Source: Pomacea canaliculata (taxonomy: Eukaryota > Mollusca > Gastropoda > Architaenioglossa > Ampullariidae). Taken from it: a DNA stretch of 64,000 nt. Position numbers and translations under genes: made by a program. Each line of letters starts with the position of its first letter. Within the stretch, counting starts at the first letter, position 1. The stretch covers positions 24,299,868-24,363,867 of the forward strand of contig NC_037593.1 in NCBI RefSeq assembly GCF_003073045.1. The letters run 5' to 3'. Shown one piece after another: positions 48,003 through 62,021 of the stretch. Below the pieces are notes generated by a model that did not search any database, had not been told where the DNA came from, and saw only the letters and a list, made by a program, of their open reading frames with translations.

Positions 48003-51000
48003 ATGAAGTACGCCGAGCTCATGTTCGCCCTCGGTGTCATCATGACTCTCGTTCCTCCTCAAAGCTGGTCTGTGATGTCTGGGATATCAGCACTACCACC
48101 ACAACCGCCTCCCTCACCACCACCCTCAACTCCACCCTGGGTAAGTCTATTCAACCACAGAATGAAGCAAACTGTTCGCAAGAGGTCCAGGGGCAAATTT
48201 TGATGTTTATTGTTAGACTGGGATGGACGAACGTGTGAATTAAAACTGCGTCTAGAATGAATGAATGAATGTATGAATAAATAAATAAATAAATAAATAA
48301 AGTCATGATCTACAATACGAAATATACTGACCAAGAGAGCTAGCTCCTGGTAAAACTTTTCAAAACGTGGGGGAATTTTAACTCAGACTCATAGAAATGA
48401 TGACAGAATTTAGGGCTAATGTGTCTTATTTTCACAAGCCACTTCGCATTTCAAGGCGACGGATTTCTTTTCTATTAAAATATCTATCAGCTAAGACTAC
48501 TGATGCCTGATGCTGTAGGAAATTATAATTATCATAATGTCTATTGGCATATTTTTATACTAGACCATTAGATTTAGGAATTTACATTTTCCCAGGTTCC
48601 TATTCATCTTCAAGTACATCAGTAAATGATCTCACTACATCAGACCTGATGGAAGCGAACTCTTCAGCCTGCCAGAAGCCTGCGATTCCTGTCAACATGG
48701 AGTTAGTGGATGACAGAGAGGAATATGGCATCAACACCACCATAGAGTGGTCCTGTCTCAACACTTCTCTCTGCCAGGTTCTGGAAGGGAACAGCACCCA
48801 AGTGTGTCTGGAAACAGGCAACTGGTCCGGCACCGTGCCTTCTTGTATCTGTAATTTGACTTTTACTGTCGTGACAACGTTCATGTTCATACAACTGTTG
48901 GTGCGTGTGTACGAGAGGAATGGAGCTTGCTCGTATATCAAATATTACTTATTATCATATGTCACCGGCATCCGGCTCAAATATGGCTCTTGACCAACTG
49001 ATTCACTGATTATTTTGAAATATAACAAAAATGACTGATTATCTGATTATTTTTTTAGCTCCTTATACGAAATAATTCCTCATAAAAACAATCCCCGAAG
49101 AAGCCAACAGTGGATCCTCTCAGTAGACGCAGGATTGCACTCGTTGGCTTCTCCGCTGATTCACAGGGCAAAGTTGGTCTGACCCTTCGTGCAACATGTC
49201 TCACTGTTCACATGCATGTGAAAGGTCAGTATGCCAAGTGCTGTTCTGTTACTGAACGTTTCAAATGACCTTCCCTTGTCAACAGACAGTGAGGTCAGTC
49301 GCTGCTCGCCATTGAACAGCTTGCTGAATACGTCCATGATCTTCACCAGCCCCGTGGACGATGACCCCAGCGCGTGCGGGGCGACAGTCACCTACTGGTG
49401 CGAACCTGACTCCGAGGTTGAGCAGCAACAGATGATGACGACTACCTGTATCTACCCTGGCAAGTGGTCTGAAAAACCCTGGAATGTCTCGTGCACACGT
49501 AAGTCCAGCTCGTGGATACGAGATTTGGAAGAGGGAGAAAAGAGAGTCTAGAAAATGAGACTGAACAAGTCAGGGTAAAGCAGGCTATACATAAAACCAG
49601 AGAGAGGACTGAATTATTTATGGTGATACAAGAAACATGTGGTGCTGACATTATTCTGTGTTCGATTCTCTACAGGAAAAGTTCATTTCATCGGGTGTAT
49701 GATGTTCAACATAACTTCACAGGACGACAAAGTGAACAGCACCAGTCTCCAGCCAAACGGAGAGCAGGAGTGTCGGAACTATTGCCAAGAGCTCGCTTAT
49801 TATTACTCGGTGTTGGTTGAAAGCAGCAAGTGCTTCTGTACCAACAACTACATCATAAACGTCACTGCAAAATCTGTCAACAACAACTACTGCAACATGT
49901 TCTGCACGGGACAGAAAAACCAGTTTTGCGGAGGGACACCCGTAGATGCGTCTTGGCCCTGGCTTGGCGCCTTTTACTTCACAATAGGTACAAACTGAAT
50001 GATTTATTTATGTATTTATTTATTTATGAATTACCCTAATTTGAGCAAGCCCTGCGTTTTAGTGGTTGTTAATACGAATACTTGAATCTTCACTAAGCTT
50101 ATGAAACACATTTTATCTGTTCATTCAAGACCTAATTTTTTCAATCAGAGACTGTTTTTCAATAATTAGAAAAAAATATTTTTTTTTATTCTCCACGAGC
50201 CATTAATAAAGTTCTCAATTATCAGATGTATTTGCTCCTTTCTCTGTCCCTCCCCGCTTGCCATTCTGGACTACCTCCACATCATTTTCGATGAAAAACA
50301 TTCATCAACCCCCTCGTCGAGATGACCCTGAACTCTTTCCTCACCAGGTGGTTGCTATGCGACTGAAGACATCCTGAGCCTGGTCAACAGTTCTGGGGTC
50401 ACGTGGGTGAGTGATGACAGAATGACCCCAGTGGCCTGCAGACAAACGTGTGACATGAGCAACTTTCAGTACGCGGGTCTGCGTGGGACTCGGTGCGTGT
50501 GCTTCAACCATCAGCACGTGACACCCACCTTCACCTCGGTGGAGCGCGTGAAAAATTCTCTGTGTTCCTCGAGCTGCGCCGAGAGTTCGTACCTGTCGTG
50601 TGGAGGCTACAATGCTACCTCAGTCTACAACCTCGGCAAGTGTCGCATAGTATGTTCACCAGAGGTTAAACTTCACCTTGCAATCATTTTGTTTATCGGA
50701 TTGCCAAACACCAAATTTTGTAATCAACATGGTCACATTATTGTACCTTTGAACTCAAAATAAGCCAGAAATATCGGTTTAAAATGTTTCACAATTTACA
50801 TAAAAGAAACAACAAACGTTCGTGTGTGACCCGTTATGTCAAAATGTTGTAGAAAACTCCAAAGTAAAAATTTGCGAGACACATATCTGACAATCTTTCC
50901 TAGTAAGAACGTCGTTTACCTGGTCGTCACTTCAATTATCAACAGTGTTGTATCCTATAATTTCTTTAGGTATTAAGTTTGAAGACCCAAAGGAATGCAT

Positions 51001-54000
51001 GGATCTGTACAAACTGGGGGTCAGAAGTCATGGCATCTACAAACTCGGAAAAGAAATGAAGAGGTGCTACTTTGCGGGTGAGTAAACGAGAAAGCATTTT
51101 TGTGTGTGTGTGAGATGTTAACCCTATTTAACTGATTTTTTAAAATACATTTACATCGTAACAGGACAGTCCTGTTTTACATTCATCGACTAGTCAAAAC
51201 GACAGTTTAGTTAATCACTACCCCCCCCCCCAAAGAAAAAGAAAACAACAAACAAAACAAAAACAAACAAAGCTTCAGAACATCACTTGGCGCAAAAAAG
51301 TCAACCACAAACTCGAGGAACGAGTTGACCTGAAGTTTAGGGGGTGGATGATTCCGGAGGCAAAAAAAAAAAAGGTTTCAATGTTACATGCATCATAATA
51401 ACTTACTCAACGTTGAAACTACTTACAATCGAGGATAACAATGAAACAAATAAAAGAAAAGAAACTTTGAAGCACTCTGGTGAGCAAAGAGAGAGGACAA
51501 AGCAAGCCATGGTCACCGCCTGTTGGCATGACAGAAGAGGAAGGGACGAGCACGCTCCATCATGTTCTCACATGTTCTTGCATTTCAGAAAAAAATTTTT
51601 CCTGCTGTTCACTGTTGTAGTGTTCAGACAATGACTTCCATTGTTGGCGCAGTAGAATCGATCAGTTCCTCCCGTCTGACCTGCTCCCTCACTGAAAGTT
51701 ACTTTATTGTCTTGCTTTTTGAGCTTTTAGCGTGGAATTTTAGGGAGGAAAAAATATAGATGAAGTCATTGTTGGTTTTCAGACGTGGTTGACAGACCTC
51801 AGTCGACTTCAAACATGTATTGTCCAGGGTATAAAGAAAGTGTTTGAGGACCTGCTGAATTCTAGAAAAGAGCGTTTAACGGTAAATTTACTTTTGATGG
51901 CGAGCAGAATCTTTTGTTTTAGTCCAGGTCATGAAGAAACAGCGAGGATAGCAATTTGTTGTTATGGTTAGCAAATATTCCAGTAGTAAGAGTGGTGAGG
52001 TTGTTGTTAGCAACCGCTGACGAGGCACGAGGAGTACCTTTGACAGATTGGTGTACATCATGTTCACACACACAAGAACATCTACACATGCGTCTCTGAC
52101 TTTATTTTATGTGACTCCGACTCCTCCCTCTCCCATCTTCTTTATCATTCACTACTTTTTCTCTTCCTTTGTTTGTCTTCGTTCCTCTCCCTGCTTCCGT
52201 CTTTCCTCCGATTTTGTTTGAAGGCACTGCGTGACTTCAGTGTATTGTTCGATCTTGAAGTGGCTGAGTGATTTCCGCATCTCTAAAAGCTCAGTGAAGC
52301 AGTATCTACAGCCATCGAGTCCTTTTGTCTCAGTCACACACACGATCATTACACAGTCAGCCCCACGAGTCTTGCTTTTTACTGGCCAGACGCTTGTCCA
52401 AAAGGTTCTGCACCCAATGATCAATGCTCCTCCCTTTACCTGCATCGTGGACCTGTTTGAAAACAACTTTGTTATTTTTACACTTCAAAATAAAAGCCCG
52501 TGATGCATAAAAAATTGTCCTACCATATAAACATATGTACATTGTTCCGTTTGTGATGAACTTGCCATCAATGGTACATTTACTTTGTCAAATAACTTTT
52601 ACTCAGCCATGTTGTTTTTATTTCCACATTTTCTTTCCTCGCACAGACAACACGACGTGTGCCGACGACTGGATAGGTTATAAAGGTCAGTGCTACCGCT
52701 TTGTCACTGAGGCGGCAGACATCAAAGACGCCATCAGCAGGTGTGGCAGCCTGGGAGCTTACCTGGCGTCAGTGACGTCAGTGGAGGAGAAAGAGTTTTT
52801 AACGTTGACATCAAACGGTAGGCGCACGTGCTCCTCAGACTCGTAGTCCTCTCAGGTCATCGCTGCTTTGATTATCGCCCTCATCCATGTCAAGTCCTTC
52901 AACATTATATACATGTATCTCAATACAATAAGCACAAGAAATCAAAACAACAGCTCTTTCTTTCTCTCCCTGTGTGAATGTATGTGTGTGTGAGAATGTG
53001 TGTGCGCACGTGTGTGTAAACATTCCTTGCTGAGTTCATATCTAAATGTTTACCTGTGTTTACCTGTTCCCTGGCAAAGTCTTTCAGCCGATAAACATCA
53101 CAAAAAGCTGGATGCTGGGTTACTGTGACCCGGACACCTCGGGGCGCTTCGTGTGGTCGGATGGCTCTCTGTCCATCCTCAACACCTTCCTGCCGGAAGA
53201 CCCGTCGCCCAGCGACCTATGACGTCACAGTGCGCTGTGGCCTTGGAGGGGTTCATGACCTCGACCCTCAGTGCCAAGGCCATAGGTCCTGGCGGCTTCG
53301 TGTGCAAGATGGCTGTAGGCAAGTCCTGTTTACTTTTGCATCTCAACCTTCCTACACCTGACAAAAACAAAGACCGTAATTTAACCACACTAACAACTTT
53401 TGCTGTTCAGTTCGCAAGTACTGAATAGTATCACATGATTAAAGTTTATGATATATTTTTATTTATTTTATAATAAAGATAATCAGCAGGGCGTTTTGAG
53501 ATACCTGAGTTCACTGGCACTGGACGAACAAATACAAGACGACAGAGTTCGCCATCAGTCCAGGCTCGGAGTGGTGGTGATTGTCAGACTAAGACAAGGT
53601 CTAACACTACTGTGAATGTTTCAGGTTACGAGGCCTGTGTCAGTGTGACAGTGAGTGTTGCTCACGCGTCTTGTTCTCAGTGCCCAGGCCATGACAGCCA
53701 CACTCTGTCGCCAGCGATGTCGGGTGATGTCCCCCACCATGTCCGCCATTCTGAACGGAAATGTAACTATTTGGGGTATTTATGTTATGTATGTGTGTAT
53801 CCGCAAGTGATCTATTTGTATGTTTGTGTGTAAATTGCTAATTAAAGAATATCTGTGTACTAAAATGATGCACTTAATGTAACTAATGCCACAATTCTCT
53901 GTCATATTCGAAACCAAACATGTTCTTCTTCTAAACACTTGTCTGGACATCCTTATATGTTAGAGAGTTATATAATAAAATATCCTTACAAGAATGTTGA

Positions 54001-57000
54001 CATGTGAACACCTATTAAGATTAGGACCTGTATACGGTGTTTTTAGACATATTTCAACACTAAAACACATCGAGGCATGCAAACAGTGTCAGACGTTTTG
54101 TTAACGGAAAGGTGTTCAGGAGTGGAACACTTTTGGTTTAGAATGTAAAAATACATTGACAACTACGAATTTATTTTGTTTATTTCTTTAGAACTGCTCT
54201 TGTATAAACGAAACAGTCAGGACTTCCTCTACAAAGGACGCCACGGGCATGTGTGACTCTCCATGTCCAGGAAACAAGTTTCAGTTGTGTGGAAGCTCCA
54301 CTGACTCCCAGATCTTCAGTCACTATCCTCCACGTGTGTAAAGGTTTCACTCTTGGGGAGTTCTCATCCTTTGGGGGCTCTCTTTAGAAAAGGAATTCTT
54401 GGCTTGCATTGACTTAACTAACTGTAAATAAAAAAGAACAAAAAGATGTCCACCATGGACCGACCACTTGAAATGTAAATGTGAGAAAAAGTTTAAAGAA
54501 TCAGACTGAAAACAAAACAAAACTGCATCATGCATTAAAAAAATTCTTTTCTCTTTGGGTTCTTTTTAAATGTTTTTTTTCCTTCAAGATAAGAGTTCAA
54601 TGAGAATTTGTTTGATGTAGTAATAAAAAATATTAACTCTCATTTAAATTATAACATTATTAAAATATAAACAATCAGTTATAGTATTAGTTATTATTAT
54701 GACACATTATTATGATTTCATCTGTCATTTTTTACATTAATTGCGGTTCTACATTCATGAAATTATTATTGTGTAGGCTGTAGCAAGATTGTGGTCCTCT
54801 TCACTTTCAATGTCAATGAACTGAAATTGTTTTATCTTTCTGCTCCGATATAAGTTGAAGATAAGGATCTGGCAGTCTCCTGTGAAGAACTTTACTGGAG
54901 TGGTATAAACAGTTCTGACACTTACCAGCTGCTGGTTGATGATCAGATTATAGAGCGGTTCTGTAACTTCTCCTACCACGGTAATTATCTCAAATATTGT
55001 CAAACAATTGATATGCATCCCTATGTTCTGGTATTTATAGAAAATCGTCTTGTTTAACCATAGTCACCATAGTACGTCCATAGCTTGCGCATGCGTGGTC
55101 GTGCTGTTGCTTACCAAGGATGTTTCTGTCAGTGACCATGTGTCCCTCCTCCTGGTTCTTCTCCAACGGTTCCTGCTTCCGCCCGAACACAGCTTTGGCC
55201 AACTTCTTCGAAGCGAGAACCTTCTGCAACCATTATGGCGGTCACGTGATTACTGACTTGTCCAGGATAAACGGTTTCTTCGTGAACACTGTGCGAGAAT
55301 TCAGGTATGCGCTGTTTCTGCCATCTGCTAGGAAAGTTTATTTAGTATTTAATGATAATTAATTAAACGTGTAAATGTAAGTTACGCAGTCAATAATTAT
55401 TTTGAAGAAAGCGAAACAGCGTAGAGTATTAAATCTGAGAAGAAAAGTTTTCAGTGAATGTTCCTAAGCTGTTGAACTGTTGTTTCCAGTGGTCGCATGA
55501 CAAGTATTTTGACTGGTCTGGTGGACTCGCTGGACAGTGGCATGTTCCGGTGGGTGGACGGGTCAATTCTCACTGACGACAGCTTCGTTGAGAGAGGAGT
55601 GGTTGGTGGGCTTCAGTGCGTGGAGAAAAGTTACATCACTGGACTCTGGTCAACCATAGACTGTTCCTCACGAGTGGCGCCCTCCTTCGTTTGTGAAAAG
55701 AACGTACGGGAGGAATCTGCTGGCGGTCAGTTGTGTGTGCGTGTGCGTGTGATGTCTAAGTCAAGACCCAATAAGTGTATTCATTTTCATTAATTTGGAT
55801 TCTTCTTTACCTTTGCCAATATCTGACATATTGTTAGTCTTTTTTATGCAGCATCATCGCCCACCCAAGACTCACAGATAAAGAGGGTAAATCATTAAAA
55901 GACGAGCTTTGGGTGACAGATGACTGCCTACTTTTGTCACTTCCAGCCAACGGGCGTCGAATGTTGGTGAGGAAACTTCAGTGTGTGACAGTCACGGGCA
56001 TGCAAGTACAAAGCCCACGTCAGACAACAAGCATGGCCGACACCTGGCTGAGGTGGAAGGATGGGGACATGACGGTGACAGTGTGTGTGCAGCTGTGCAG
56101 GGGCTCTGACACCACGTGGGCAGTGGTCAACGGCAGCGAGTGCGCGTGCGCACAGGTCATCGACACCAGTTCATTGGCACACGTCGTTGACAACGACAAC
56201 TGTGGTGACCTTTGCCCTGGTGACCCCTTTCAGTTCTGTGGCGGTGGGGCCGTAGTTGTTTACGCCAGGGTAGGTAAGCATCACTGAGTCTTTGTTTTTC
56301 TACATCGGGTAAACAGTTGCTACATTAGTTCATTTTTTTATTTCTCAATATTGGAGACTTACTTCGCCTCTGATTTTGCCAGCGCTTAATTTCTCTAATC
56401 TATTAATTTCCACAAAAGTTTGTGTCGCCTCTTAATGCTTCTAAGATGTTTATTTTCACACACTGGAATGAATTCATCAACAGTGAACGTCTTATTAAAA
56501 AAGGAAATGGGAAGACGCATATTCCCTCATATTGTACTGAACCCTTGGACTGTATGTCACTGTATTTTCTATAAGACAGTACATCAAGATTTTGTCGGAT
56601 ACTTTTGTTCACAGACATGTACACAGAGTACCCCACAGGCTGCGAAAATCTGTACAAACAAGGTGTTCGCATACACGGAAGGTACTACATCAAAAGTCAA
56701 CAGGACGATGAGCCCATCAACGTCTTCTGTCACTTCTTGGGTATGTACCTGTACTCAGGTGTGTAGCAGGTGTCTTGCACAGGTGGGTGCCTCGAGTAGA
56801 TACTATTTTGCAAAAGCTACTTGTAATTGCTATTCATGGTTCGAGGTAGTTCTGATCACGTGTACGATACATATTCAAGTCTCCACCCCTCACAATCTAC
56901 TTGTAGACCTATGGTGTACTCAGAATTAGCCTGATCTGTACTTAACACGCGCGTGCTAAAACAATAAGCGCTCAACAATAATGGAACAGACAGCAAACAT

Positions 57001-59516
57001 AATTCTAATAAGAAGAAAGCAAGCTAGATATATTTAGTTCAGGAAAAGCAAGTAAATACAATCATTTATGTGCGATTGTTTGCTCACTTCCCTTGCCCCG
57101 TGCTTCTCTCATTTATTGTTTCCGCTTCACACACACACACACTGTAAGTTCATAGAAGTACAGTTTTCACTGTAAAATGCCATGTTTTGGGTTCAGATAC
57201 AGGAGCTACTACTCCTTATCCTGATGACTGGATCCACTTCAATAATTCCCTTCTTGACAACATCTACAAATTTCACGTGGGATTCACGGACATAGAGAGT
57301 GCAGAGGATACCTGCTGGAACACCACCGGGGGCTACCTCCTTTCTCTCTCTGACCCCAGTGAAGAGGAGTTCTTACGTTACAGTCTGGGAGGTAAACACC
57401 TGCAGGTAGACAGGTAGACAGGTAGACAGGTAGACAGGTGGGGTCACGTGCACGTTTGCTTGAACTACACGTGTGTCCGCTTTTCCACCACCTTTACGGT
57501 TATCACAGTCACTTTTCCCACACCGTAGTCATCATCCTCATCTTTGTCACCATTTGAGATTCATCATGACCGCCGCAGTCGTTGCTATGTCAAACTGATG
57601 CACGTGCATTTCTTCATTTGAAAATCTGAGCGGTTTACAAATGTCACATATACTGACGGTGACCTCAAGTCTTTCCAAGAGTACCTCCTCCTCCTCCTCC
57701 TCCTCCTCCTCCTCAAAAAAAAAAATTAAAATAAAATAAATAAATAAATAAATATAGGTAACATGACACCGCTGTGTGAGGCAAAGACCAGATGAGGATG
57801 GAGAGTCCTGTTACCTGTCTTGTCTGTCCTATCACCCAGCCGTCAGACCATGTAGATCAAGAGACTAACGTTTGATGACGTCATGTTACAGGACTGGCAA
57901 GTCTTCGTGCCGTCGATTACTGGTTGATCGGGTACGTGTCAGACGCACAAGTCGCCCGCCCGGGGTGGGCTGCTCCATATTTGTTTACTCACAAGCCTGG
58001 GTACGACTTCAGATGCTCCGGGTCATGGCCACAAGGTCAGAGGAGGTAATGTTATCAAAAGATCGCCTTTGTTTGTTTGTTTGTTTTTTTTGTTTTTAGT
58101 ACAGTGGAAGTTTTGTATAAAATAACATCAATGTATGTTTTTGACATTTGTCAGACAGTTTTTTTTTAAAGAAACACGAGCAAAAGAAATCACAAACTGA
58201 AATAAATCAGGATGACAGACGTCCTCTGATAAATGTAAAGTTTATTTTTTGTCAAAGGATGATGAGATTAAGACAGAAACACACATACACATCCACGCAA
58301 GCAAAGAGAGAGAGAGAAAGGGAGAAAGAGAGAAAGAGAGAAAGAGAGAGAGACATAAAGTGCAGGAGAGAGAGAGAGAGCAAGAAACAAAAGGAGGTAG
58401 GAGAGAAAGGGTGTGATAGAGAAAAATTATGTGTATATGTAAGCATGCGTTTGTATGAACTTCTATTTGCGTAATGTAACACAAAGATACAGAAACCACA
58501 AATGCATAGAGCTCGTACACTAACAACAACAACGACGAAGACGACAACAACACCCACATTACTATAGAGAAAGAGGACACTACTTTCCATGGTATAGTAC
58601 TGTAGACATTGCTAACCACAGAGAAGTGATCAGCAGGACATTTGATAAAGCATTTCGCATTTTTCAGTTGGTGTTGTATGTCGGCGTCATTCTGGGATCC
58701 GTTGTCCAGCTGGTCTTTGACATCTGCAGCTCCGTTGCCATCAAAGGGTTTATATGCAAAGCCAGCACAAGCAAGAGTGAGAACATATTACAAGAACCCG
58801 AGTTGGCATCTCTATGAACACACAGTGCAGTTTGTTCAAGAGAATTGAATTTTATGTTATTTTATGTGTATGTAGTTCATAGTTCTTGATTTAATTAGTG
58901 ACTTAAATAAGCAAATAAATACTGGGAGCCACTCTTTTGTTTATTAGTCTTCCTTTTTAACAGCTACTACTACTCAAGCAATATTTCTACATATATTTCA
59001 ATAAAGTCACCCTAAATGTACTCAGTAAATGTACTTCCATCTGATGTGACAGACTTCCGTGGGTGCTACAGCAGTGTGCCGCCTGCCAGCGACCTCTTCT
59101 TGAGCGACGATCCCGACATGTCGGTACTTCTGTGCAAGCAGGCGTGTCTGGGACAGGGCAGTGCTGCCTTTGTGGTATCCGGGGTGGATTGCTACTGCAC
59201 CAACAGCTCCAACGTCTCCGCTGCCTCCCTCGCCCCTCACTTCTGCTCGGCCCCTTGTGTCGCGCATGCGCACCAGGCGTGCGGCAGCAAAGGTTTCGCG
59301 CTGTGGTATACGACAGGTAAGTGGACAGCTGCTGAAATGTTTACCGTTGTGTACCCAGGATCTCTTATGTACACTTTGATCGACTGAAACCAGAAGATCC
59401 AAAGGATCTGATTTCATTACTACTTCTAGTGTTGAGAGAGAAAAAAATAGTCCGACAGGCATTTTAGACTGTAAGGAAGGGGGAAAGAAAACTGTTTCCT
59501 TCAAATTGAAGGCTTC

Positions 59517-59575
<59 letters not shown>

Positions 59576-61971
59576 CCAAACAACCAACCAAACAACCAAT
59601 CAAACAACCAATCAAACAACCAACCAACCAACCAACCAACCTACCAACCAACCAACCAACCAACCAAGCAACCAAGCAAGCAAGCAAGCAAGCAACCAAC
59701 CAACCAAGCAAGCAAGCAAACAAACAAACAAACAAAATTTATGATTTATGTATGAATTTTATGGTATTTTCGTTCTTCTTCACTTATTAATTTTTGTTGC
59801 AGGTGTTTCCCCTCTAGAAATAGCCCAGTCCTGCGCAGACATTATTAACAACGGGTTACTACTTAATTTGACCTATGTACTAACTAACAACTCGGGGTCC
59901 AGTTTGTTTACCAGAAACTGTTGTGAGTTGCATTGTGTCAAAGTATTCATGACTGTGAACATCCTCCAGCTGACTCAATCACATATGCTCGGATATATTG
60001 CTCACCAAAAAATAAATATTTCGGCTAATCATTGTATCATTTTCTTAACGAAAGATCTTACAACAATGTATACAGGTTATTTTTCTTTGTGAAAATGTCA
60101 CGAAAATAATACAATTTACTAACAAGCAAAAAGTGGTAAAATAGTGGAATCTTTGTAAAGACAACATTTGTAAATATATCTTTCTGTACTTAATTTTGTC
60201 GAAGAAAGGTGATTTCCTAAATTTCCTAATAACCCAGGACTCGCTGATTCAGGCTTTGCTCATTAGATAATTCAGAGAGGTAAGCGTCGATGTTACATTG
60301 TAACCCGACAGGCCCTCGTTGGGACTATCGTTTCTCGCAGACTTCGACTGCGGACCCTTGATGCTGGCGGATGCCGTGACGTCGGGTGACGCAAGCAACA
60401 CCATCTACCGTGCAAACGTCACGGTCACGTGTCCGGAGGGTCAGACACTGGCCAGCGGCCACCCGGAATACGCTGTGTGTACTCGAGATGGATGGAGTGA
60501 AACCAACTTTACGTGTGATGGTAAGATCTTCATTATACAGGTAGATATTGACAGCTTCCATAAACGTCAGAGACAGCTGCTGACGTCATGGAAAAGCTGG
60601 TGTTAGTGGCTTCGTGATGACTCTGATGACGATAACGAACGACAACTGCGATGATTGATCATTATAACAGACATTTATGTTTAATTCGGTTTGGATAACA
60701 CTCGCTCTTCTCTTGTGTGTGTTCCTCAGTGGGATCGTGCCCGGAAGTGACGCTTCTCAACGCTAACCTCAGCGATCCCAGCAGAACCTACTCCAGCACC
60801 GTCACCGTGACCTGTGACCCCGGCACCATGGTCATGGATGGTGCTCGGAGCTACACCATCACGTGCACCGAGACGTTAGAGTGGTCGCCCACGCCAGTGG
60901 ACTGTTATGGTCTTGTGAGCTCCCTGAGTCACTCTCACCCTTTCCTTGCAAGTCGCTAAAAAAAAAAAATCATTCCATCTAAGCAGATGAAGTACCCTTT
61001 CTCTGTCAGCCACCCAGATCTTAACTTTTGAAATGAATTAAAATAGTCATAAATATACAATACTACAATCTATCATACATATTTAAGTTATTTTATTATG
61101 AAATAAGGCAGTAACAATATTGCTGCACATTTATTGTCCAATATATCAAATTATATTGATAGTATAATATATTATTGGAACAGTAAATATGTAGCAGATG
61201 TCGTTAATACCTTGTCAATAATAACAAGATGAACTGTACTGTTTCAGTAAGTAGTTGCAGCTCTCCACAGACTACACAACACAGCCCCCAGTAATGATGT
61301 AACATTCAACTACAATACCACCCTGACCTTGCTGTGTGAAGACGGGTGGATGACGAGTAGCGGAAGCAGTGTTCAGTTTGTGACATGTGATCTCTCCCAC
61401 TCCTGGACACCACAACCTCAAAACTGTGACGGTAGGTGAATCGATGTGATTCTGAACATCACACCTGTCCTGTTTGTTCTATAAAACAGTCTCTAGAACG
61501 ACTTGCATAAAGAAAGAAGTCTGGATTTCTGTGGGTTAGACACCACACAAAATCAAGTAGCTTACAATGTCCAGTCATCTGTCTGGCCATCCTTTTCCTA
61601 ATTTCACCTCATGTTGAGACATGCGCCACATTCATGTTGACACTTTACAGTACGAGTGACATGCAAAGGACAGGAGTACATCAACCAGCAAACAACTTTC
61701 GTGAAGGGACAGGACAGTCTGGTCGGCGCCACAGTTAGCCTCGGGTGTATCAACAGTGATGATGCTTTCAGCGATGAAAGAACGATAATGACGACAGTCT
61801 GCCGCAGTGACGGGACCTGGGATCCGCCATTACAGAACTGTTCAGGCAAGTCTGTCTGTCATTCTCCCTCCCTGCGCTGTTGTAGTGGCTCACAGAACTA
61901 GAAAAGATCACTTTTTATTTTATTCCTTTGTTTGTTTGTTTGTTTGTTTGTTTGTTTGTTTGTTTGTTTAA

Positions 61972-62021
<50 letters not shown>

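Larger units (their letters stand above)
55947..58776 (+). other. Cassette 3: WSC, fibrinogen-like mini-module, C-type lectin
   Basis: WSC 55,947-56,273 (VTVCVQLCRGSDTTWAVV, ECACAQVI, NCGDLCPGDPFQFCGGG). Mini-module 56,615-56,740 (GCENLYKQGVRIHGRYYI, INVFCHFLG). Lectin over three exons, 57,197-57,391, 57,892-58,045 and 58,668-58,776: DDWIHFNNSLLDNIYKFHV, GGYLLSLSDPSEEEFLRY, VDYWLIGYVSD and, after a one-base shift, DICSSVAIKGFICKAS. Confidence 0.75.

Noticed and set aside
50162-50190. A/T homopolymer runs as possible retroposon tails
   Set aside because: No adjacent body or target duplication.
58242-58619. Two overlapping minus-strand frames of 112-125 codons
   Set aside because: They are translations of GA-rich simple repeats, with no start context or domain.
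59022-59735. 237-codon open frame on the minus strand
   Set aside because: It is antisense to a WSC exon and runs into a 220-bp microsatellite; the Leu/Val/Cys-rich product is a repeat artefact.
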